From: Clostridium manihotivorum
Lineage (GTDB): Bacteria; Bacillota; Clostridia; Clostridiales; Clostridiaceae
NCBI RefSeq assembly: GCF_004015185.1
Contig: NZ_CP025746.1
Location: 4,047,776 to 4,111,775 of the forward strand
DNA: 64,000 bases
Direction of reading: 5' to 3'
Shown here: piece after piece, positions 53,468 through 62,400 of the stretch
How the letters are laid out: the number at the start of each line of letters is the position of its first letter
Numbering within the stretch: position 1 is the stretch's first letter
Position numbers and translations under genes: made by a program
Notes under the pieces: generated by a model
The model's database searches: none
Told to the model about the DNA's origin: nothing
The model's input: the letters and a program-made list of their open reading frames with translations, nothing else

Positions 53468-54932
53468 GTGAAAGATGTGAAAGATTGGATAACAATAAAA
53501 AGGATGTATGAGAGAGGCGTTCCAATACGACAAATTGCTAAAGAGTTAAAAGTTTCAAGAAATACTGTTAAGAGGTTAATAAAATTAGATGAAGAACCTA
53601 AATACAAAAAGCGTAAATATTCAACTAAAATTGATCATTTTCATGAAGATATTAAAAGGTGGTATTTGGAACCAGAGTATAACTTTATAGGGACTAGGAT
53701 ATTTAGAGAACTTAAACAATTAGGTTATAACGGTAGTATATCTCCTTTATATAGATATTTAAATAGCCTAAAAGAAGAAAAAAGGAGTCTTCCACTTAAG
53801 GCAACAAAGCGTATCGAAACGCCGTTGGGAGATCAAGCTCAATTTGATTGGGCTGAATATTTAATGTGGGTTGGAGGAGAAAAAATTAAAGTCTACTGCT
53901 ATTCATTAATTCTTGCAGCGTCTAGAAAGAAAGCTATTATATTTGCAAAGTCTTGCGACGGCGAAGCCATTTACGAATCTATACATTTATTATTTAAAAG
54001 AATTGGTGGTGTTACTAAAGAGTTATTAATAGATAATCCTAAGGCTTTGGTTGTATCAAATCATCCAGAAGAAGAAGTCAATTTCAATATTAACGCCTTG
54101 AGATTAGCTCATCACTTAGAATTTCATTGAATGCCTGTAATCCCTACAGACCAAGAACGAAAGGTAAGATTGAAAAGCCTTTTCAGTACATAGAAGAACA
54201 GTTTGTTAAAGGTAATAAATTTGACTCTATGACTCACCTCAATAAAGCTGCTGAAGCATTTATAGAGGATTCTAACAATCTAAAACATGGTACAACTTTA
54301 CGTATCACTAATGAATATTTTACAGAAGAAATACCTTATTTAGCTCCTGTTAAAGACAAGCCTTTTATAATAACTGATTTGAAAGAAAGAAAAGTAAGTT
54401 TAGATTCATTTATATCCGTTGACGCTGTAAAATACAGCGTGCCGATTGAGTATGTTGGAAAAAAGTAGTTTTTAGAATAACCTTAGGCTATAAATTGGAA
54501 GTTTATAACTCAGCCTTAGATATAATTGCAACTCACGAAATCATTACGCAAAAAGGTAAGATGGTTACAGTAGATGATCATTACGGAGCGTTAAATAATA
54601 TTGCTCCAAAATCTATTCCTGAAATTGTTAGGCAATTCGAAAGTACCTTCCCTAGTGGAAGTCTATTCTATAAAAACTGCATTGCTCACCTAAATCAACC
54701 TAGTTACCACTTGCGTAAAATAATTAAGCTTAAGGAACTTTATGATAACGATTCTTTAGAGTCGCTTCTTCGCTATTGTATTGAGGAGAATATATATAAC
54801 ATAAATGATATAAAGAATATTTTAAAGACTAAATATTTAGATATAGTAAAGGGTATTTCTGCAAAGGACGAGCTTTTGACGCTTAGTGAAACTAGCCGTG
54901 AATTATCTTACTACGAGGAGGGTCAATTTTAG
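53468..54932 (+). pseudogene. istA: istA-like transposase, two frameshifts
   Basis: Reads as an IS21-family IstA in three pieces. Piece 1 (53468-54130) has the N-terminal helix-turn-helix (PIRQIAKELKVSRNTVKRLI) and catalytic Asp residues in QAQFDWAEY and LLIDNPKAL. Piece 2 (54127-54468) opens NACNPYRPRTKGKIEKPFQY with the catalytic Glu. Piece 3 (about 54472-54932) has the C-terminal beta and helical part. Frame changes lie near 54125 and 54468. As given it cannot make a whole transposase, though short indels in the assembly would look the same. Confidence 0.82.
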
Positions 54933-54934
54933 GT

Positions 54935-55683
54935 ATGAAAAGTACTATTAACACATCACCAGACCATATCGCTAGGCTTTTAAAACAATTTAAATTGATT
55001 GACATCCAAACAAATTATGAAAGCGAAATAGCATACGCTATCGAAAATAATATTGGACATAGAGAATTTTTAGTGAGACTTCTAGAAATAGAGGCGGAAG
55101 GTAAAAGAGAAAGAAATGTTGAAAAAAATATAAAAGCAGCCAAGGTTCGAAGGAATTAAAACTTTAGATGGATTTGATTTTTCTTTTCCTGAGAAAATAA
55201 ACGAATCAAAAATTAGAGATTTAGAAACTCTTTCCTTTATTGAAAATAAAGAGAACGTAATATTAATAGGTCCTCCTGGTGTTGGTAAAAGTCATATTGG
55301 GATAAGTCTTGGGGTATTAGCTTGTAAGAAAGGGTTTAAAGTTCTTTTTACAACTGCACAAGAATTCATAGATAAGCTTTATAAAAGTTATATGAATGGC
55401 ACTCTAGATTCTACATTCAAAGCAATTAGAAAGATAGAAGTTTTAATAATTGATGAGTTGGGGCATTTCCAGATGGATAAAGAAAAAGAGAGCATATTTT
55501 TTCAAATCATCCGCCAACGATACGAAAAAAGGCTCTCTAATCATAACTACCAATGTACCATTAGGTAATTGGGATAAAATCTTTTCTAGTAAACTTGCTG
55601 CAACAGCAATTCTAGATAGATTAATTCATCATTGTCACTTAATAAGTATAACAGGAGATAGCTATAGAGTAAAGGGTAAATGA
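54935..55683 (+). pseudogene. istB: istB-like ATPase, two frameshifts
   Basis: The IS21 helper ATPase in three frames: an N-terminal part (MKSTINTSPDHIARLLKQFK) to about 55155; a middle part with Walker A LIGPPGVGKSH and Walker B VLIIDELGHF; and an end part (GSLIITTNVPLGNWDKIFSS, then DRLIHHCHLISITG). One break is next to AAGGTTCGAAGG, the other in an A-run in CGATACGAAAAAAGG. The motifs are intact but the gene is broken. Confidence 0.85.
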
Positions 55684-55700
55684 TAAGGAGGAACTTCCTA

Positions 55701-56147
55701 ATGAAGAGAAAACACGATCATAGAGATTTAGATTATATGAAGTTTATAGAAATATTTAATACTGAAGGCCGCAAAAGCGCTAGGGATTATGTTAAAGAAC
55801 ATATTCCATTTAATTATGATTATTTTATAAAACTAGTTAAGAGATATACAGGTTATCAGTATAATAAAGAATCAAAAAAGTTTGAATTGTTAAAAGCTAC
55901 TGAATCTCAATTTATGAGTATTGATGATTTATTAAATAAACCTAAGGATAATGCTACAAGTATTGTAGCATCTATCCCTAAGGCTATATACTACAAGGAT
56001 CCACTCGATGAATTGAATTTAGATCTTCTTCAAGATAGATTAATAGAGCTATCGAAATATATAAAAATCAAATCAAGTACCAAGTCTATTGAAATAAACC
56101 TTATTCGCCTACGCGAAGGCGGGTACGACATAGAATTAATAAGCTAA
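55701..56147 (+). CDS. Third ORF of the IS21-like element, unknown
   Basis: A 148-residue protein starting MKRKHDHRDLDYMKFIEIFN, with AAGGAGG nine bases upstream; the earlier in-frame ATG at 55680 overlaps istB and lacks a site. Sequence is basic and helical at first (EGRKSARDYVKEHIPFNYDY, FIKLVKRYTGYQY), then a linker, then a strand-rich end (SIEINLIRLREGGYDIELI). The first part could be a helix-turn-helix. IS21 usually has only istA and istB, so this is a passenger or accessory gene. It is the one intact gene in the element. Confidence 0.7.
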   Translation: MKRKHDHRDLDYMKFIEIFNTEGRKSARDYVKEHIPFNYDYFIKLVKRYTGYQYNKESKKFELLKATESQFMSIDDLLNKPKDNATSIVASIPKAIYYKDPLDELNLDLLQDRLIELSKYIKIKSSTKSIEINLIRLREGGYDIELIS

Positions 56148-56203
56148 TAGTAGTGGGTCAATTTTGTGTGAGAAAGTGGGTCAAAAGTACTTGACAATCT
56201 ACA

Positions 56204-56213
56204 ACAACGAGTA
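56204..56213. repeat. Target-site repeat, right of IS21-like element
   Basis: ACAACGAGTA, the end of the interrupted spacer, immediately followed by a normal CRISPR repeat at 56214. Confidence 0.8.
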
Positions 56214-57085
56214 ATTTAAATACATCCCATGTTAAGGTTAATCAATGGCTTAACCATGCCATTAGTAGGCGTTTTCTTAATTTAAATACATCCCATGTTA
56301 AGGTTAATCTAAAAAAAAGATAGCATATAGCTATCTTACTTGATTTAAATACATCCCATGTTAAGGTTAATCATCCTATTAAGTATTTTAGTGATAAGTG
56401 TTTGATATTTAAATACATCCCATGTTAAGGTTAATCAAACACCTTGAACCCAAGCATACTTAGCAGTAAATAATTTAAATACATCCCATGTTAAGGTTAA
56501 TCAATTTAGGAGTACCGATTAAATCAATAGACTATGTATTTAAATACATCCCATGTTAAGGTTAATCTCTTTAGTTGTTTTTCTATTTCTCTTTGGTGTG
56601 CATTTAAATACATCCCATGTTAAGGTTAATCTTTATGCTTGGTCTCTTTTTTAGTTTTAGCTGTGGGATTTAAATACATCCCATGTTAAGGTTAATCTAG
56701 ACAATCTTATTTTAGAGAATAAGCTAGGAAATTTAAATACATCCCATGTTAAGGTTAATCTACGAAAATCCAGAGCTTTTAGAAGGTGTTAATTAATTTA
56801 AATACATCCCATGTTAAGGTTAATCAAAAGTATAAGGAGAATATTGAAAGGGCAAGGAGATTTAAATACATCCCATGTTAAGGTTAATCCGCTTATGTTT
56901 TGATTTTCGTGTCGTATTCTTTTAATTTAAATACATCCCATGTTAAGGTTAATCCTATAGGAGAAGTACCACGTATAAGCCATAAAACCATTTAAATACA
57001 TCCCATGTTAAGGTTAATCATTTTTCCGTATCAAATGTAAGTTGCAAATCATCAAATTTAAATACATCCCATGTTAAGGTTAATC
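56214..57085 (-). CRISPR. Type I-B CRISPR array, leader-proximal part (14 repeats)
   Basis: Fourteen repeats identical to the distal part, with 13 spacers of 33-37 bases. The last repeat (57056-57085) adjoins the leader. These are the newest spacers and the only ones in one unbroken transcript from the leader. The first spacer here (AATGGCTTAACCATGCCATT...) also occurs in the distal part at about 52936, as part of the duplicated block. Confidence 0.98.
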
Positions 57086-57262
57086 CATTGATTTTGAGCC
57101 ATTCTTAAAAGTTTGGATATTATACAAAGCGCCTATATAGCTTCTTTTTATATTATTTTACCAAGTAAATTTTAATTTTACAAATATACTCGCATAATTA
57201 CTTCTAACACCTGTAATAATCAGCATTATACGGCACCTTACTATTTTAATCACTTGGTAAAA
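57086..57262 (-). promoter_or_regulatory. CRISPR leader
   Basis: The 177 AT-rich bases between the first repeat and the cas2 stop. This is where the array promoter and adaptation signals should lie. It is spanned by a perfect 12-bp inverted repeat, ATTTTACCAAGT (57155-57166) and ACTTGGTAAAAT (57252-57263), the last base of which touches the cas2 stop. Confidence 0.75.
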
Positions 57263-57553
57263 TTATATTATTAAATCTTCTCCAGTTGAATTTGATGACA
57301 CTCCGAGAACTTCTTCACCAAAGACATTGTCGTTCATCATTTTGATTATACAAATAAAGTCTTCGTTTTTATCTATCACTTTGTTTAGGTCTTTTTTAAA
57401 GCTTATAAGTTTAGAGGGAGACATTTCACCACGAAATACAGATTTCTGGAAATGGGATAAATACTTTTTACAAACCTTAAAAACTCTCTGAACCCTCTTT
57501 TCATTTACATCGTAAAATACAAAGGCATAGTTGTAGTTATTTATCTTACTCAC
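57263..57553 (-). CDS. cas2: Cas2 endoribonuclease-fold adaptation protein
   Basis: A 96-residue Cas2 with the ferredoxin-like fold; the conserved Asp is in FVFYDVNEKRVQRV. With Cas1 it forms the complex that inserts new spacers at the leader. It starts at GTG, sharing a base with the cas1 stop (TAGTG), so it is coupled to cas1. AAGGAGGGG lies upstream, inside the cas1 end. It is the last gene of the cas operon, next to the leader. Length is normal. Confidence 0.96.
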   Translation of the reverse strand: MSKINNYNYAFVFYDVNEKRVQRVFKVCKKYLSHFQKSVFRGEMSPSKLISFKKDLNKVIDKNEDFICIIKMMNDNVFGEEVLGVSSNSTGEDLII

Positions 57554-58551
57554 TACATCCCCTCCTTCAAACTAAATGGAGCAAAAGGCTTATCTTCCAT
57601 TATGAACTTAATAAGCTTGTAGCAATCTAGCTTTATTGCCGTTCTATAACTTACCTTTCTCTTTAATTTTGGATGCTCAAACACAGAATCCATTCTTTCT
57701 TCAAACGCTGTTATAAACACATTTTTTCCTTCTTCATTCAATAAGCAATAGTTAACTTTTTTATCAAAATGTTTATTTACTTGCAGCTTTTTATTATTTA
57801 CCAAATCAAATATTGTCTTATAGACTATAACAGGCTTGAACACTTCGCTAACATCTAAACTTAAAGAAAACCTCCCTTCTGATGGTTCATGAAGGTAACT
57901 TATCCTCTGATCTAGATGAGTTCTATATATAGCTGATATAGTTTTAGTGTAAAGCAGTGTATTACCGAAAGAAATTAGTGCATTTATAGGATTATCTGGT
58001 GGCCTTTTCACTCTCTTATTCATCATAAAGTCCTCAGGTAAAAAAACTTTAAATTCACTATAAAATCTTTGCCAAGCCTCTCCTTCAGCAGCCATGAGCT
58101 CTTTTATATTTTCGCTGCTTTCTACTCTTGTAAAAAAATCATCTTTTATCCAATCAATAGTTCCCTTAACTTCCTTTTTATTATGTTTATAGTAATGGTA
58201 CAAAACCTCTCTTATATTGATACCAATTCCTTTTACAATAGCCTTGGCAATAGTAAGCCTATCATCATTAAACTTATTTACCTGCGCTACAAGTAGTCTT
58301 CCACTATTGTACTGATTCTTGGGATAAAATGTCCCGCTATAGCCTTCATAATAGTTAAAAAAATGTACAATTATGTTGTTTTGAGATAAAAAATCTAACA
58401 GCTTAGTATTTACGCTTACTTCATTTAAACAGTATATTTCTTTTGTATTTTCGATGGGAATGTATACATTCTTTCCATCCTTTCTAAAACAAAGTGAATT
58501 ATCTTTCCTAGTCAACTCCCCCATAGATGTTATATATCTAGTACTTCCCAT
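57553..58551 (-). CDS. cas1: Cas1 integrase
   Basis: A 332-residue Cas1, the integrase of spacer acquisition. The metal-binding residues are E156 in AAEGEAWQ, H221 in YLHEPSEGRFS and D233 in LSLDVSEVFKP, all present. The N-terminal beta domain (MGSTRYITSMGELTRKDNSL) is complete. GGAGGAAG precedes the ATG. The gene is tight in the cas4-cas1-cas2 adaptation unit: nine bases after cas4 and overlapping cas2. Nothing suggests loss of function, so the array should still be able to grow. Confidence 0.97.
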   Translation of the reverse strand: MGSTRYITSMGELTRKDNSLCFRKDGKNVYIPIENTKEIYCLNEVSVNTKLLDFLSQNNIIVHFFNYYEGYSGTFYPKNQYNSGRLLVAQVNKFNDDRLTIAKAIVKGIGINIREVLYHYYKHNKKEVKGTIDWIKDDFFTRVESSENIKELMAAEGEAWQRFYSEFKVFLPEDFMMNKRVKRPPDNPINALISFGNTLLYTKTISAIYRTHLDQRISYLHEPSEGRFSLSLDVSEVFKPVIVYKTIFDLVNNKKLQVNKHFDKKVNYCLLNEEGKNVFITAFEERMDSVFEHPKLKRKVSYRTAIKLDCYKLIKFIMEDKPFAPFSLKEGM

Positions 58552-58560
58552 ATCTTCCTC

Positions 58561-59055
58561 CTATATATAACAGTATTCATAATATGCACACTTCTTGCAT
58601 TTTGAGCTATTCAATACTGGTGGCGTATTTTCACTTAAAATAAGCCTCTCAATCTCATTTACATAATTCTCCAATTCTTCTTCAAGCTTTTCATCTAGTT
58701 GAAAAAGTAAGATTTTCTTATCACTTTTATTTTTTTCTACAAATTCAAGTTTGCCTTTTCTATCTATTCCTTTAGTTCTTAACACTTTCAAATAATATAT
58801 TAACTGCCATTTTGCAGCCTCAATATCTGCATCTGACTTTTTGACCTCTGTAAGATACTCAGAGGTCAGCTTATCTAGCTTTATATTATCTATAGAAATT
58901 TCAGTATTTTCTCGTCCTTCACTTCTTTCCTCATGGATTGCTTTACCTATCTTAACAATTTCACTGTTATCCTCAAGGTTAAGCCTATTACCATGAAGAT
59001 AGCATTGCCGCTTACAGTGAAAATAGTAATTTATTAAAGTTCCATTTATCTTCAC
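58561..59055 (-). CDS. cas4: Cas4 nuclease
   Basis: A 164-residue Cas4 of the RecB-like nuclease fold with an iron-sulfur cluster. Cysteines at 14/18 (HCKRQCYL) and 153, 156, 162 (CKKCAYYEYC) are the cluster ligands. GKAIHEERSEG and KLEFVEKNKSD hold nuclease residues, and AKWQLIYYLKVLR the Gln-x-x-x-Tyr motif. Cas4 trims prespacers and picks the PAM-side end. It starts with GTG, sharing a base with the cas3 stop. The length is typical for the stand-alone type I-B protein. Confidence 0.95.
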   Translation of the reverse strand: MKINGTLINYYFHCKRQCYLHGNRLNLEDNSEIVKIGKAIHEERSEGRENTEISIDNIKLDKLTSEYLTEVKKSDADIEAAKWQLIYYLKVLRTKGIDRKGKLEFVEKNKSDKKILLFQLDEKLEEELENYVNEIERLILSENTPPVLNSSKCKKCAYYEYCYI

Positions 59056-61610
59056 TATATAAACACACCTACCCCACTTATAAACTTTTCCTTGTTGAGT
59101 TTTCCATCTTCAAAATAATCTTCACCATTTTCAATAAAATAAAGTTCTCCCAACCTTTCATTATATATAAAGTTATCATTCTTCTTTATCTCATAAATGA
59201 AATAGTTCATTTTACTTCGAACTTCTGAAAGCTTTACTTTGTTTTCTGCATAATCCATGGAACTATTTTGTAGCAGTCTTCTATACTCTTCCCATACCTC
59301 ATTGCCATTGATTATGGTTCCATCAGACCTCTCAATTACACTGCTTAAGAATACAGACATACTCCAGCTATTATCATCGATTAATTTCATTCTTTCTTCT
59401 ACTTTTTTGAAATTAAATTTTTCTACAGCTTCATTGAAAAATTCTTTGATATTTGAATCACTAAAGGATTCATTATAAATTTTAATTATCGCTTCCAAAA
59501 CCTTTTTGTAGTATTCACCAAAGTCTTTATTCAAAAGTACCCTCTTCATACTTTCATCGATAAGACTGAGGCTATTATTTACTCTTACATCATTTGAATA
59601 TATACTCTTTGTATCATCTAAATTAAAGAAATGTACTATTCCAGTTTTAGTACAAGACCTATTAATTCTTCCTAAAAACTGTTCATCACTATCAAGCTTA
59701 GAAATATCCTTATAGCCTATATCCATATCAATATCCACTCCAGCTTCTATAACTTGAGTGGCAACTAGTATTAGTCCTCCATCGTTTTTTACTTCATCGA
59801 GGATTCTTTCTCTTTCTATGGAGTTATCGTCACCAGTCATAAGCTCAATCCTGCAAGATATGTCTTCATCAGACTTTAGTCTTCTAAAAAAACTATAAGC
59901 GCTATCCTTTTTTATAAATTCAATCAGCACTTTCTTCCCTAGAAAGCTATTTTTCTTAACATGCTCATATAAATCTTCCATTACTTCACTACTATTCATA
60001 AGCTCATAATCGACCTTTACTCTATCCCTAAAAAGTGGATTACTAAAATATTTATCTCTATTTAATATTAGATTGGTAGTGCCTTCAATAGATCCAATTA
60101 AAAGATTTAAATCAGGTAAGGTCGCAGACATTATTATAACTTTTATATTTAACAGCTTTGCAAAAGCCTTTAAAAAAGTTATTATCTCAGTCCAAATTAT
60201 GTTTTTGTAGCTCTGTATTTCATCAAGAACTATTACACTATTTGCTAATTGATGAAAGGCAAAGGCTGATTCCTTGGAAGCGTTGAACATAGTTTTAAAT
60301 ATACTTACATGCGTGGTTAATATCATAGGATAATTTAAAAATTGCCTATTTAGCAAGGCTTTAGCATAATAATTATAGTCATCTTCTTCGTATTTTCCTT
60401 TTTTCTTAACTTCATCAAGCTTTATTGGTGAAATAGAGTTTATAACCGATATCTTATTAAATATTTCCTTGTGGTAACCAAATATTTTTTTCAGTGATTG
60501 CAAATTTTGCTCCACCAAAGTATTAAAAGGATATACATAATAGATCTTTCTCAAGTTATTATTCTGCTCCAATAGCTTAAAGCTCAAATTCATAGAAACA
60601 TTACTTTTCCCACTTCCAGTAGGAGCCTCTAAAAAGAATATGTTGTTTTCTATATTCTTTTCAAGTTCTTTTTCTGCATCCAAAAACATTTCTGTTCTTA
60701 AAATGTTAATGTTTTTCTCATTTCCAAGATTCTTTTTTTCATTGTACTGCTTCTGCTCATACTGCCTTATTACCTTATAGATTCCAGTACACTTATAAAT
60801 ATCATAAAACTCTTCTATACCTCTTATATCTCCAAACTCTTCAAGTTCTACATCATTCATAAATTCTGTAGTTGAATAAAAATCTGCAGCAACTAATAAG
60901 GAAAATATTAATTTTTCATAGATGTAAATATATATACCATTACTATCTTCAGTATTTTTTACAAGTGATATTTTTACTAACTCACAGATTTTTTTAGCCA
61001 TGTTTCTATTTATGTTTAAGTCATGATTGTAAACTGTTTTGCCATTATCTTTTAAAATTTCTATAACATTATATCCATCTTCATCCTCATCAAATAATTT
61101 TAAAAACTTATAGAAAACATCCAAATCTCCATGATGTTTTGATATTACATAAGCGTTTAAGTATAAAAAAAGTATTATTTCATTAACATCACTTTTAGGT
61201 AAGTTAGTTACTCTTTTTATGTAGTAATCTATATACAAGACTGAAGATATAATTGAATGCTTAGATCCAATTTGTGAAAACTTTTCACTACCTCTTATAT
61301 TATTTTCCATATTCTTTTTTTGAAAGATGGGGTTTATTTTCCCTATATCATGAAATAATACAGTGTTTATCAAAAGTTCTCTGAAAAGTTCCTTACCTTC
61401 TTCACTTATGTCCTTTAAGCATAGCTTTTCAAAGTTTAAGAATATACTTTCCAAATTTCTCGATGTTATAATCCTTTTAAAATATTTCGCGCATAAATTT
61501 GTATGCTCCTGTAAAGTTTCCTGCTTTCCTGTTTTCTTGTGAGCATAAAAAGGTACCTTATTATTTATTAGATTGCTTAAATCTACGTTATACTCTCTCT
61601 TAAAGTACAT
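59055..61610 (-). CDS. cas3: Cas3 helicase-nuclease
   Basis: An 851-residue Cas3, which unwinds and cuts the target strand after Cascade binding. The N-terminal HD nuclease shows LFHDIGK (near 87-88) and SKHHGDLDVFY. The helicase has Walker A EAPTGSGKS (about 328-336), a DExH-type box VLDEIQSYK (about 464), MSATLP (about 493), ATQVIEAGVDI and FLGRINRS. I start it at the ATG at 61610, nine bases after AGGAGG; the ATG at 61616 is closer than usual, and the open frame upstream to 61667 overlaps cas5. A hairpin separates it from cas5. Confidence 0.96.
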   Translation of the reverse strand: MYFKREYNVDLSNLINNKVPFYAHKKTGKQETLQEHTNLCAKYFKRIITSRNLESIFLNFEKLCLKDISEEGKELFRELLINTVLFHDIGKINPIFQKKNMENNIRGSEKFSQIGSKHSIISSVLYIDYYIKRVTNLPKSDVNEIILFLYLNAYVISKHHGDLDVFYKFLKLFDEDEDGYNVIEILKDNGKTVYNHDLNINRNMAKKICELVKISLVKNTEDSNGIYIYIYEKLIFSLLVAADFYSTTEFMNDVELEEFGDIRGIEEFYDIYKCTGIYKVIRQYEQKQYNEKKNLGNEKNINILRTEMFLDAEKELEKNIENNIFFLEAPTGSGKSNVSMNLSFKLLEQNNNLRKIYYVYPFNTLVEQNLQSLKKIFGYHKEIFNKISVINSISPIKLDEVKKKGKYEEDDYNYYAKALLNRQFLNYPMILTTHVSIFKTMFNASKESAFAFHQLANSVIVLDEIQSYKNIIWTEIITFLKAFAKLLNIKVIIMSATLPDLNLLIGSIEGTTNLILNRDKYFSNPLFRDRVKVDYELMNSSEVMEDLYEHVKKNSFLGKKVLIEFIKKDSAYSFFRRLKSDEDISCRIELMTGDDNSIERERILDEVKNDGGLILVATQVIEAGVDIDMDIGYKDISKLDSDEQFLGRINRSCTKTGIVHFFNLDDTKSIYSNDVRVNNSLSLIDESMKRVLLNKDFGEYYKKVLEAIIKIYNESFSDSNIKEFFNEAVEKFNFKKVEERMKLIDDNSWSMSVFLSSVIERSDGTIINGNEVWEEYRRLLQNSSMDYAENKVKLSEVRSKMNYFIYEIKKNDNFIYNERLGELYFIENGEDYFEDGKLNKEKFISGVGVFI

Positions 61611-61633
61611 CTGCATACTCCTCCTATTTTTTA

Positions 61634-61651
61634 AGGAGGGTTGCCCCTCCT
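61634..61651 (-). other. Intercistronic GNRA-type hairpin between cas5 and cas3
   Basis: On the minus strand AGGAGGG-GCAA-CCCTCCT: a 7-bp GC-rich stem closed by a GCAA tetraloop, right after the cas5 stop. No T-run follows. It might block RNA decay or tune cas3 expression; the AGGAGG in its own stem is sequestered. Confidence 0.7.
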
Positions 61652-61653
61652 CA

Positions 61654-62397
61654 TTAATAAAACACAATATTCTTTTCTTCCACTTTATAAACCTTAATTT
61701 CTTCAGTTAAATTAGCATTCATATTTGTAAATACAAATGGCTTCAACATATACATATTATTATCTTTATCTAATCCATATGGTAGCTGCTCTTCATATTT
61801 ATAGTAATCAACATAAGTAGCCTCTAAATTATAGGCATCTTCAGTTGGGATGTTAAATTCGAAGCAATCTTTTAAGCACAAGGAGTCTATTCTATCTATC
61901 TCTTGGACCTCATTGACATTATCAATAACTTTTACATTAGTAATGTTAGCATAGTGGTCATTTTTACCTAGATATGGTGCATATATTGCCTTCTTATTAA
62001 TGATATACTCTGATATTTTCCTGCTTTCATCATCTTGCACTAACAAATAGATATCCCAAGAAGGATTTTCTAACCATTGTTCCTTAACTATTAGATTACC
62101 TCCTAATTCCTTTGATGCATAACCTACTGAATTATTGAAAATCTGAACTTTCTTAGGTATAAATCCTTTTGGATTATTTGGTACTATAGAAAGCTGTATA
62201 TCCTTGAGTTTTTCATAAAACTCTGGATATACTCCAGACTTTTGCTGATTATATCCACCATAACCAAGTATAGCTCCAAAAATTCCAAGTAAAGCAACCT
62301 TATGAATATTACCATAGGTAAAATATAGATAGCTGTTTACCTCTGGTTTCTTAAAAAATGCAGTATTTCCATATAACGTGAATTTTAAAACTTTCAT
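61654..62397 (-). CDS. cas5: Cas5, Cascade subunit (type I-B)
   Basis: A 247-residue Cas5 RAMP protein that caps the 5' handle of the crRNA in Cascade. The start MKVLKFTLYGNTAFFKKPEV and the glycine-rich ALLGIFGAILGYGGYNQQ match the type I-B Cas5 group. GAGGTG lies seven bases before the ATG and the gene starts three bases after cas7. Catalytic RNA processing is not expected here, as I-B uses Cas6. Confidence 0.94.
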   Translation of the reverse strand: MKVLKFTLYGNTAFFKKPEVNSYLYFTYGNIHKVALLGIFGAILGYGGYNQQKSGVYPEFYEKLKDIQLSIVPNNPKGFIPKKVQIFNNSVGYASKELGGNLIVKEQWLENPSWDIYLLVQDDESRKISEYIINKKAIYAPYLGKNDHYANITNVKVIDNVNEVQEIDRIDSLCLKDCFEFNIPTEDAYNLEATYVDYYKYEEQLPYGLDKDNNMYMLKPFVFTNMNANLTEEIKVYKVEEKNIVFY

Positions 62398-62400
62398 AAT

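Larger units (their letters stand above)
53367..56203 (+). mobile_element. IS21-like element inside the CRISPR array
   Basis: About 2837 bases inserted in a spacer. The ends share TGACCCAC blocks (two near each end) in inverted orientation, and the right end read inward starts TGTAGATTGTCAAGTAC. It carries istA- and istB-like genes, both frameshifted, and a third ORF. All genes are on the plus strand, against the direction of array transcription. The original spacer can be rebuilt from its duplicate in the array, so the insertion point is exact to a base or two. Confidence 0.9.
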
